Assembly: GCA_902608975.1 (NCBI GenBank)
Contig: CACLQI010000001.1
Span: 124,001 to 188,000 of the forward strand
Reading direction: 5' to 3'
Source of the DNA: an uncultured Pelagibacteraceae bacterium
Lineage (GTDB): Bacteria > Pseudomonadota > Alphaproteobacteria > Pelagibacterales > Pelagibacteraceae
Length of the DNA: 64,000 nt
Made by a program: the position numbers and the translations under genes. Positions within the stretch are counted from its first letter, which is position 1, and every line of letters begins with the position of its first letter. The notes under the pieces are model-generated. The model made no database searches and had not been told where the DNA came from. It worked only from the letters and a program-made list of their open reading frames with translations. This document shows positions 1 to 6,682 of the stretch, in pieces.

Positions 1-2
1 TT

Positions 3-104
3 CATTTTAATAGTTATAATTTTACCACATTTGAAGCCTTTTTTGGACAAGCTTTAGTGTCATATTTAAATAATGTTAATAAATTTGCTAAAAAAAATAA
101 TTAA
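3..104 (+). CDS. C-terminal tail of an unidentified protein, cut by the window start
   Basis: An open frame runs from the first bases of the window to a TAA, giving about 33 residues that end in FGQALVSYLNNVNKFAKKNN. The composition looks like an ordinary protein C-terminus. It would be a rightward gene whose start lies outside the window, converging on the thiolase gene. There is too little sequence to assign a family. Confidence 0.4.
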   Translation, partial: HFNSYNFTTFEAFFGQALVSYLNNVNKFAKKNN

Positions 105-189
105 AGCTGAATACAACCAAGATCTAGATGCTAAAATTTGGATACAAAAAATATTATTAAAGAAAAATTTAAGTTCTTTAAAATATTAA
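73..189 (+). CDS. possible 38-residue ORF overlapping the edge gene tail
   Basis: An ATG-to-TAA frame of 38 codons begins MLINLLKKIIKAEYNQDLDA. It overlaps the preceding frame by about 32 bases and ends four bases inside the convergent thiolase gene, a tight convergence like others in this window. I see no clear ribosome binding site and recognise no family. It may be a real small gene, a frameshifted continuation of the upstream gene, or chance. Confidence 0.25.
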   Translation: MLINLLKKIIKAEYNQDLDAKIWIQKILLKKNLSSLKY

Positions 190-1298
190 TCCCTTTCAAC
201 GCACATTGATATTCCCATACCACCCCCAATACACAAAGTCGTTAAACCTTTTTTTAAATCTCGTCTTATCATTTCGTGAACTAATGTAACTAGTATTCTT
301 GCGCCCGATGCGCCAATAGGATGTCCTAAAGCAATAGCTCCTCCATTGACATTAACCTTTTCAATTGGAATTTTGAGTTCTTTGATTACTGCTATGCTTT
401 GAGCTGCAAATGCTTCGTTCGACTCAATTAAATCTAAATCATTTATAGACCATCCTGCTTTTTTTAGAGCTTTATTAGTTGCAGGAATTGGTCCTGTTCC
501 CATAAGAGCAGGTTCAACTCCACAAGTTGCCCAAGAAATAATTTTAGCTAAAGGTTTTATATTATTTTTTTCTGCCTCTGCTCTGTTCATTAAAAGAACT
601 GCTGCCGCTCCATCATTTACTCCTGATGAATTACCGGCTGTAACAGTTCCATTTTCTTTAAAAGCAGTATTAAGCTTAGAAAGACTTTCCTCTGTAACAT
701 TAGCTCTAGGATGCTCATCTAATAAATTATCTCCTTCAATTATTTCCTCTTTAAATTTTTTTTGCTTTATTGCTTCTTGCGCTTTTAATTGAGAAGCAAC
801 AGCAAACTTGTCTTGTTCTTTTCTTGAAATTCCAAATTTCTCAGCTACATTTTCTGCTGTAATTCCCATATGATAATTTTTGTAAGCGTCTATTAAACCA
901 TCTTTAAGCATAAATTTCTCATTTGAATTTGTCATACTTTCTTGTCCCCCAGCAATAACTATCTTTGCATCGTTAGAAATAATTGATTGATAGCCTGCTA
1001 CAACAGCTCTTAAACCTGAACCGCAAACTTGGTTAATAATGTAAGCAGTCTTATCAGTTGGTAAGCCAGCTTTTATCGCAGCCTGCCTTGCAGGGTTTTG
1101 ACCTGTATCACCAGTTAAAACTTGACCCATTATTACTTCATCAATGGCGTCAGTTTGAATTTTTGATTTCTTTAGAATACTTAATATGACATTAGCACCT
1201 AACTCATGAGCTTGGTAATTTGACCATATGCCTCTTAGTTTACCGATAGGTGTCCTTGCGGCAGATACAATTACTACATCTTTTAAATTTTTTACCAT
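186..1298 (-). CDS. acetyl-CoA acetyltransferase (thiolase)
   Basis: Thiolase, which condenses two acetyl-CoA to acetoacetyl-CoA or cleaves the latter. The nucleophilic cysteine is C92 in VCGSGLRAV, the catalytic histidine is H326 in GHPIGASGAR, and the second cysteine is C356 in CIGGGMG. At 370 residues it is about 20 shorter than the usual 390. The missing part falls after GGQESM, where the family normally carries a longer loop before the MGITAEN segment. With the acetoacetyl-CoA synthetase about 5 kb away it could complete a route from acetoacetate to acetyl-CoA. Fatty-acid turnover is an equally possible role. The thiolase call is firm; the physiological substrate is inferred. Confidence 0.93.
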   Translation of the reverse strand: MVKNLKDVVIVSAARTPIGKLRGIWSNYQAHELGANVILSILKKSKIQTDAIDEVIMGQVLTGDTGQNPARQAAIKAGLPTDKTAYIINQVCGSGLRAVVAGYQSIISNDAKIVIAGGQESMTNSNEKFMLKDGLIDAYKNYHMGITAENVAEKFGISRKEQDKFAVASQLKAQEAIKQKKFKEEIIEGDNLLDEHPRANVTEESLSKLNTAFKENGTVTAGNSSGVNDGAAAVLLMNRAEAEKNNIKPLAKIISWATCGVEPALMGTGPIPATNKALKKAGWSINDLDLIESNEAFAAQSIAVIKELKIPIEKVNVNGGAIALGHPIGASGARILVTLVHEMIRRDLKKGLTTLCIGGGMGISMCVERD

Positions 1299-1366
1299 AT
1301 AAATACAATAATTCTTAAATAGTAAAATTTCATTAAAAATTATATATATAAGTAAAATTATTAATT

Positions 1367-1443
1367 GCGCCTGTAGCTCAACTGGATAGAGCGCTTGGCT
1401 ACGGACCAGGAGGTTCTGGGTTCGACTCCTAGCAGGCGCACCA
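1367..1443 (+). tRNA. tRNA-Arg (anticodon ACG)
   Basis: A complete cloverleaf can be drawn. The acceptor arms are GCGCCTG and CAGGCGC. The anticodon stem CTTGG/CCAGG encloses loop CTACGGA, giving anticodon ACG, and the T-arm has GGTTCGACTCC-type sequence. The 3' CCA is encoded at the end. ACG is normally deaminated to ICG so that one tRNA reads CGU, CGC and CGA. The gene stands between the leftward thiolase gene and rightward genes, with AT-rich promoter-like sequence upstream. Confidence 0.97.
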
Positions 1444-1457
1444 AACGAGGTGATAAA

Positions 1458-1556
1458 ATGCTAAATTTATTTTCTAAAATTTCACTAGAAAAATCAGTAA
1501 TATACTTTTTTATAATAGTTTTTATAATTTTATTAATTTTAACATTTATACTTTAA
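1458..1556 (+). CDS. putative 32-residue single-pass membrane peptide
   Basis: This ORF is too short for the supplied track. It starts MLNLFSKISLEKSV and continues with an unbroken hydrophobic stretch of about 18 residues (IYFFIIVFIILLILTFIL), which predicts one membrane helix reaching the C-terminus. A good Shine-Dalgarno sequence (GAGGTG) lies 6 bases before the ATG, unusual in this window and the main support for translation. It starts 15 bases after tRNA-Arg and ends 4 bases before the thioesterase gene, so it could be cotranscribed with either. No family recognised. Confidence 0.45.
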   Translation: MLNLFSKISLEKSVIYFFIIVFIILLILTFIL

Positions 1557-1560
1557 AAAT

Positions 1561-1986
1561 ATGCCAAAAGAATTTGAACAGATCAGTATCAAACCAGGTT
1601 TTATGAAGCACAATGGTGGACTTTTCTTTAGAGAAATTTCTGAGACTGAGTATGAATTTAAATGTTTAATTTCAGAAAATCATCTTAATGCTGCCGGTAT
1701 TACTCATGGAGGGTATGTGGCTGCTTTAATTGATGCTGGCTCTGGCACCGCTGCACATAGAGCTGCAGGAAATTCGCCATGTGTAACGATATCTTTGGAC
1801 TTGAAATTTATTGGGGCAACAAAAGTTGGAGATGAAATTGTTGGCTTTACTAAAATTCAAAAAAAAACAAAGTCATTAGTTTTTTTAATTTGTCATCTAA
1901 AGTGCAAAGATAAAATTATTGCATCAGCCTCGGGAGTGTGGAAAATATTAAATATTAAACCTTCTAACTTGGGCCCTGGGGGTTAA
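1561..1986 (+). CDS. PaaI-type hotdog-fold thioesterase
   Basis: A 141-residue single-domain hotdog protein, the usual size for the PaaI/YbgC-like family that hydrolyses acyl- or aryl-CoA thioesters. The characteristic segment HGGYVAALIDAGSG (about residues 48-62) has the conserved HGG and an acidic residue on the hotdog helix. The following TISLDLKFIGATKVGD strand pattern is also typical. The natural substrate cannot be read from sequence. Its 3' end overlaps the convergent TRAP permease gene by 23 bases, so the two transcripts are antisense there. Confidence 0.85.
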   Translation: MPKEFEQISIKPGFMKHNGGLFFREISETEYEFKCLISENHLNAAGITHGGYVAALIDAGSGTAAHRAAGNSPCVTISLDLKFIGATKVGDEIVGFTKIQKKTKSLVFLICHLKCKDKIIASASGVWKILNIKPSNLGPGG

Positions 1987-4306
1987 TAATATTTTTTCTT
2001 CGATAATTTAAATACCCAAAGATAACTAAAAATAAAATAGATACTGGATATACAAGAACTTTATTCGGTCTATCTAAATTTTCAATTTTAAATTCAGTAA
2101 TATAGTCTCCAGTTTCCAAACCTGCTTTCTTAGCTTGCCCATTCCATTTTAGTGTATCTATAATTATTTTATCATTTTCTTTAATTAAATTAATTCCATA
2201 TTCTTCTAGATTGAAGCCATTCTCAAAACTATTTTTTTTAACTACAAATAATTTATATCTTTCTCCATATTCACTTGGCCTTGTAATCTTAATATGGATT
2301 TCTTTATTTGGATCGAAATTTAAATTCTGTACTTTATTTAAATCTTTATAATTAAATTTTGGATAAAATTTATTTAGAATAAATTCAGGAGATAAAAGTG
2401 ATATAGAAATTATTAAGAATATTATAATTTCAAACCATTTTAGTCTACTGAACATCCAAGCTTGAGTTGCAGATGTGAATACTAAAATTCCAATTAATGA
2501 TGTTGAAATAACTGTTAATGCATGCCAAATATTTTCAATTCCAATTAATAGCAACTCGTGATTAAATAAAAAAACAATTGGTAAAACGCCCGTCCTTAAA
2601 CTATACCAAAATGCTTGGACACCTGTTTTTAGCGGATCTCCACCTGATATTCCTGCTGCCGCATAAGATGCTAGACCTACGGGGGGTGTAACATCTGCCA
2701 TTAAGCCAAAATAAAATACAAAAAGATGAACTGCTATCAAAGGAAATATAAATCCAGATGCATTACCAACATCTACTAGAACCATAGACATTAAAGAAGC
2801 TACAACAACATAATTTGCAGTAGTTGGAAGCCCCATTCCTAATAACAAACACAAAACAATAGTCAAAAGAATTAAAATTATTACATTATCTCTAGCTACA
2901 GACTCTATTACTATAATTAAGTTTGTACTTAATCCAGTAGAACCAACTGCTCCAACAATTACACCAGCTGTTGCAATTGCTATTCCAACTGCAACCATGT
3001 TTATTGCTCCCTTTTGAAAACCAACTATCGTTTGATTGTACCAGATTTTAAAAGCATTATTATAATTTTGCTGCTTAACTAATATGTTTATTAAATTTAC
3101 AATAATCAAGGCAATTGTTGCATAAAATATTGAGTATGCAGCAGTGAATCTTAGATATACCAATAAATATATTAAAACAAAAATTGGAATTAAAAAATGT
3201 AAGCCTGATAAAAATGTGTTTTTTAAATTTGGTACATCTTTTTCATCCATTCCTTTGAGATTTAATTTTAATGCTTCAAGATGAGATATATAAAATAAAG
3301 CAATATAAGATATTATAGCTGGTAAAAATGCATGCTTTACTACTTCAAAATAAGTGACACCAATAAAGCTTGCCATAACAAAAGCTGCTGCTCCCATCAC
3401 TGGAGGCATGATTTGACCATTTACAGATGATGATACTTCTATCGCTCCAGCTTTTTCTTTTGAAAATCCAGTTTTCTTCATAATTGGAATTGTAAAGGTT
3501 CCAGTGGTAACTGTATTAGCGACAGAGGATCCAGATATCATTCCCGTCATACCAGAACCTAAGATAGCTGCCTTAGCAGGTCCTCCTCTCATTTTTCCAA
3601 CCATTGCAAAAGCTAAATTTAAAAAGTATTGACCGCCTCCTGCTGTTTCTAAAAGTGCACCAAATAAAACGAACAAAAATATAAAATCAACCGAAACTCC
3701 AATTGGAATTCCAAAAATTGCTTCTTGATCAAACCATTGAAAGCCAACAAGTCTCTTTAAAGAAAGTCCTCCATGAGAGATTATATCAGGTGCATATTTA
3801 CCAAAATATGAAAATAATAAAAAACATATTGCTATTATGACTAGTGGTATTCCAATTACTCTTCGTGTTGCTTCAAGTAAAATTAAAATTCCAACCGTTC
3901 CAATAATTAACTCTAGAGGTATAGTATATTCGCCTAAAGTAATTTTTAAAAGAATACCACCTCTATCTACTAACTGGTCATAAAAAAAATAAATATAAAG
4001 ACAACAAAAAGCTCCGATTAAACTTATAAAAATATCAATGATTGAAATTTTTTTTGATCTAGAAAAAGGAAATATTAAGAATGCCAACAGTAAAGCAAAG
4101 CCTAAATGTATTGCTCTTGCTGGCAAACCTTTAAACATCCCTATATTAAACCAGAATGGAAAAGGAGATGCGTACCAAAGTTGAAATAATGACCAAACAA
4201 TAGCAATAGAAGCAACAATTTTTAAATGTATACCTGAAAGATTTCTTGTGGGAGATAAATCTTCATGAATTTTACTTTCAACTGATGGTTCAAGTTTTTG
4301 ATTCAT
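1964..4306 (-). CDS. TRAP transporter, fused 4TM/12TM permease (TAXI type) with C-terminal DUF3394-like region
   Basis: A large polytopic membrane protein in which the small (DctQ-like) and large (DctM-like) TRAP subunits are joined, as is normal for TAXI-type systems. Many hydrophobic segments are separated by short loops, with signature stretches such as SGSSVANTVTTGTFTIP and GMGLPTTANYVV in the DctM part. After the membrane domain comes a soluble region of roughly 100 residues including KWNGQAKKAGLETGDYI, resembling the PDZ-like DUF3394 tail of many fused permeases, then a last hydrophobic segment. It pairs with the binding protein encoded just upstream and would drive ion-coupled uptake of an unidentified, probably carboxylate or amino-acid-like, solute. 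Confidence 0.92.
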   Translation of the reverse strand: MNQKLEPSVESKIHEDLSPTRNLSGIHLKIVASIAIVWSLFQLWYASPFPFWFNIGMFKGLPARAIHLGFALLLAFLIFPFSRSKKISIIDIFISLIGAFCCLYIYFFYDQLVDRGGILLKITLGEYTIPLELIIGTVGILILLEATRRVIGIPLVIIAICFLLFSYFGKYAPDIISHGGLSLKRLVGFQWFDQEAIFGIPIGVSVDFIFLFVLFGALLETAGGGQYFLNLAFAMVGKMRGGPAKAAILGSGMTGMISGSSVANTVTTGTFTIPIMKKTGFSKEKAGAIEVSSSVNGQIMPPVMGAAAFVMASFIGVTYFEVVKHAFLPAIISYIALFYISHLEALKLNLKGMDEKDVPNLKNTFLSGLHFLIPIFVLIYLLVYLRFTAAYSIFYATIALIIVNLINILVKQQNYNNAFKIWYNQTIVGFQKGAINMVAVGIAIATAGVIVGAVGSTGLSTNLIIVIESVARDNVIILILLTIVLCLLLGMGLPTTANYVVVASLMSMVLVDVGNASGFIFPLIAVHLFVFYFGLMADVTPPVGLASYAAAGISGGDPLKTGVQAFWYSLRTGVLPIVFLFNHELLLIGIENIWHALTVISTSLIGILVFTSATQAWMFSRLKWFEIIIFLIISISLLSPEFILNKFYPKFNYKDLNKVQNLNFDPNKEIHIKITRPSEYGERYKLFVVKKNSFENGFNLEEYGINLIKENDKIIIDTLKWNGQAKKAGLETGDYITEFKIENLDRPNKVLVYPVSILFLVIFGYLNYRRKNIINPQGPS

Positions 4307-4327
4307 TTATGAAAGATACTTTACTAT

Positions 4328-4362
4328 AAAAAAAAGGCCCAATAAATATATTGGGCCTTTTT
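4328..4362 (-). terminator. intergenic intrinsic terminator between TAXI binding protein and permease
   Basis: A perfect 9-bp stem GGCCCAATA/TATTGGGCC encloses a 4-base loop. It is flanked by eight A on the left, read as a U-tract on the minus strand, and five T on the right. It lies after the binding-protein gene and only about 22 bases before the permease ATG. Permease expression therefore needs readthrough, giving more binding protein than permease. Confidence 0.85.
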
Positions 4363-4385
4363 AAATTAAATTTAACCTATTTTAA

Positions 4386-5390
4386 TTACATTAATCCGGC
4401 TTCTTTATAGTATCTCTTGGCACCCTCGTGTAAAGGAGCTGATAAACCATCAGCAATCATATCTTTCTTTTTTAATGGTGCAAAAGCAGGATGTTGTTTT
4501 TTAAAATCATCAAAGTTCTCAAAAACAGCTTTAACTACTTGGTAAACTAGATCAGCTTCAACGGCGTTACTAGTTACAACAGTAGCTTTAACGCCAAAAG
4601 TTGTTACATCTTTCTTTTGTCCAGTATAAGTGCCCGCAGGTATTGTTGCTGCAGCATAATAATCTGCACCATCAATTAAACCTTGAACAGGTCCGCCTAC
4701 TAAGTTGATTGGTAAAGCTTTGGCTCCACAAGTAGCTGCTTGTTCCATAGCACCATTCGGAAATCCAACTGAATAACCAAATGCATCTATTTTACCATCA
4801 CAAAGAGCCTTAACTTGTTCTGAAGAAGTTAGTTCCGTTGTAGATTTAAAGTAACCGTTATCAACACCCATTGCTTTCATAAGTTCTTCCATAGTTCCTC
4901 TTTGACCAGAACCAGGATTACCTATATTAACAACTTTTCCCTTAAGTCCTTTAAAATCTTTAACTTTTGCTTTTTTTCTAGCCCAAATTTGAAAAGGTTC
5001 ATTGTGAACTGAAAAAACAGCTCTTAAACCTTTAAATTGTTTTCCTTCCCATTTGCTTGAACCATTTACAGCATGAAACTGCCAGTCAGACTGAGCTACA
5101 CCAAATTGAAACTCACCTTCTTTAATTTGACCAATATTGTAGTTAGATCCCCCTGTAGATGGAGCAGTACATCTATATGCTTTAGCTGTACCTTTTTTTC
5201 TACCATGCTCCGCACTAATAGCTGATTTGTGCAACATTTTACAAATTGCATTTCCAGTTTGGAAATAAACACCTGTTGGTCCACCTGTTCCTATCGTAAA
5301 AAACTCTGCTGATTTTGCAACTGTTGTAAATGACAAAGATGCCACAAAAATCAAAAGAGCACTCGATAAAGAAGTAAGTATTTTTCTCAT
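4386..5390 (-). CDS. TAXI-family TRAP transporter solute-binding protein
   Basis: Periplasmic ligand-binding component of the TRAP system encoded next door. It has an N-terminal signal peptide (basic MRK, hydrophobic core, probable cleavage after KSA) followed by FFTIGTGGPTGVYFQTGNAIC, the typical TAXI opening. The lobe motif VNIGNPGSGQRGT and the length of 334 residues fit the family. A strong Shine-Dalgarno sequence (AGGAGGG) precedes the ATG, suggesting high translation. Abundant periplasmic binding proteins are typical of this kind of oligotroph. The ligand is unknown. An Irr-box-like palindrome overlaps the predicted promoter. Confidence 0.94.
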   Translation of the reverse strand: MRKILTSLSSALLIFVASLSFTTVAKSAEFFTIGTGGPTGVYFQTGNAICKMLHKSAISAEHGRKKGTAKAYRCTAPSTGGSNYNIGQIKEGEFQFGVAQSDWQFHAVNGSSKWEGKQFKGLRAVFSVHNEPFQIWARKKAKVKDFKGLKGKVVNIGNPGSGQRGTMEELMKAMGVDNGYFKSTTELTSSEQVKALCDGKIDAFGYSVGFPNGAMEQAATCGAKALPINLVGGPVQGLIDGADYYAAATIPAGTYTGQKKDVTTFGVKATVVTSNAVEADLVYQVVKAVFENFDDFKKQHPAFAPLKKKDMIADGLSAPLHEGAKRYYKEAGLM

Positions 5391-5408
5391 TTTACCCTCC
5401 TATTATAT

Positions 5409-5425
5409 TTTAGAATTATTCTAAT
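5409..5425 (-). promoter_or_regulatory. iron control element-like palindrome (Irr-box-like)
   Basis: TTTAGAA-TTA-TTCTAAT differs at one of 14 defined positions from the Irr-binding iron control element TTTAGAA-N3-TTCTAAA described in alphaproteobacteria. It lies directly over the predicted -10 of the TAXI binding-protein promoter. An Irr-like protein is encoded elsewhere in the window. Regulation is inferred from the match. Confidence 0.45.
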
Positions 5426-5447
5426 CAAAACTTTGTGGGTGAGTCTA
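5418..5447 (-). promoter_or_regulatory. predicted sigma-70 promoter of the TAXI binding-protein gene
   Basis: On the minus strand a -35-like TAGACT and a -10-like TAGAAT are 18 bases apart. This would give a leader of roughly 20 bases containing the strong AGGAGGG ribosome site. It is a pattern match only. Confidence 0.4.
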
Positions 5448-5455
5448 TAAAAAAA

Positions 5456-6682
5456 TTAATTAGATTCAACCCAGCCTTTTAACCTTTTTGTGCCATTAAC
5501 TATTCTTGGAGCAAATTCATTTAATAAAGTTTCATCGATTTTTGAATTGACTTTAATATTTTGCATAAATTTTTCTCCACCAAAATCTGTAAAACTTAAT
5601 CTCGCAATCATTTTTTCTGGTAATAGTCCAAAATCTGATCCTGGTAATAAGGCAACACCTGTTTTATTTAAAATATCATCACACATTTCACTAGAATTAA
5701 AAAAATCTTTATTGATAAACTCTGGCATAAGATAAAAACCACCTTGAGATTTATTAATAATTGTATTGTTGGATTTCAAATTTTCATAAACGTAATCACC
5801 TACTCCTTTGAGAATTTTTCTGGCTTTTGTTAAATAAGTTTTGTGATCAGAATTATATGCTTTAATAGCAGCATATTGAATTGGAGAGCTTACCGAAGAA
5901 AAAGTTTCGCTTGCAAGCACTTTTATTTTATCTCTTAATAAATTTAGACTTTTGGGTATTACAAAATATCCTAGTCTCCAACCTCCAGCTGCACACCATT
6001 TGCTTAAACCATCACTTATAATTGTTTTTTCTGGGCAAAAATTTGAAATTGATTTGAAGTTATTTTCAAAAGTTAATTCTGAATATATTTCGTCAGATAA
6101 AATTAAGATATTATATTTATTAGCTACTGCGCTAATTTCTTCCAAATTACTACAAATTTGGCCAGATGGATTATTTGGAGAATTTAAAAATAAAAGATAA
6201 TTTTTTTCTTTATTTTTTAATATTATTTTTTCAATATCATTAGCTGTTGGAAACCAATTATTCTCTCTTTTCGTTTGAATCCAATGAACTTGGTTTCTGC
6301 CTAAGATTGCTTGAGGATTATAAGATACCCAACTTGGAGCAGGTAATAATATTTCTCCATCAAAAAGAATTTGTAATAAAAACATTAATTCTTTTGTTCC
6401 AGGCCCAATAATTATATTCTCGCCTTTATATTCATATTTTTTTTTTGTAGAAACAAATCTTGCAATAACTTCTCTTAAATTTTTCAGTCCTTGCATGGGT
6501 AGATATATATTATGACTAGCATTATCTTTAAGTGCATCGACTACATTAGTTGGTATAGCAAAAGGGGATTGGCCAAAGCCAAATTTAAAAATTTCTTTTC
6601 CACTCTTTTCTAATTCTTTTGAAAGTTCATTTATTTTTAATGTGGATGATGGCTCCAAATTATTTACTATTTTTTTAAACAT
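5456..6682 (-). CDS. class I/II PLP-dependent aminotransferase
   Basis: A fold-type I aminotransferase of the aspartate/aromatic group, 408 residues. Visible landmarks are LNSPNNPSG (substrate carboxylate region), LILSDEIYSEL with the cofactor-contacting Asp and Tyr, and DGLSKWCAAGGWRLGY carrying the PLP-binding lysine. The substrate is uncertain. The gene overlaps the upstream acetoacetyl-CoA synthetase by 8 bases, so the two are probably cotranscribed, but I infer no shared pathway. A 65-base gap separates its end from the TAXI gene, which has its own predicted promoter. Confidence 0.87.
   Translation of the reverse strand: MFKKIVNNLEPSSTLKINELSKELEKSGKEIFKFGFGQSPFAIPTNVVDALKDNASHNIYLPMQGLKNLREVIARFVSTKKKYEYKGENIIIGPGTKELMFLLQILFDGEILLPAPSWVSYNPQAILGRNQVHWIQTKRENNWFPTANDIEKIILKNKEKNYLLFLNSPNNPSGQICSNLEEISAVANKYNILILSDEIYSELTFENNFKSISNFCPEKTIISDGLSKWCAAGGWRLGYFVIPKSLNLLRDKIKVLASETFSSVSSPIQYAAIKAYNSDHKTYLTKARKILKGVGDYVYENLKSNNTIINKSQGGFYLMPEFINKDFFNSSEMCDDILNKTGVALLPGSDFGLLPEKMIARLSFTDFGGEKFMQNIKVNSKIDETLLNEFAPRIVNGTKRLKGWVESN

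Noticed and set aside
5096-5284. 62-residue minus-strand ORF inside the TAXI binding-protein gene
   Set aside because: It is an out-of-frame shadow of a well-supported gene on the same strand.
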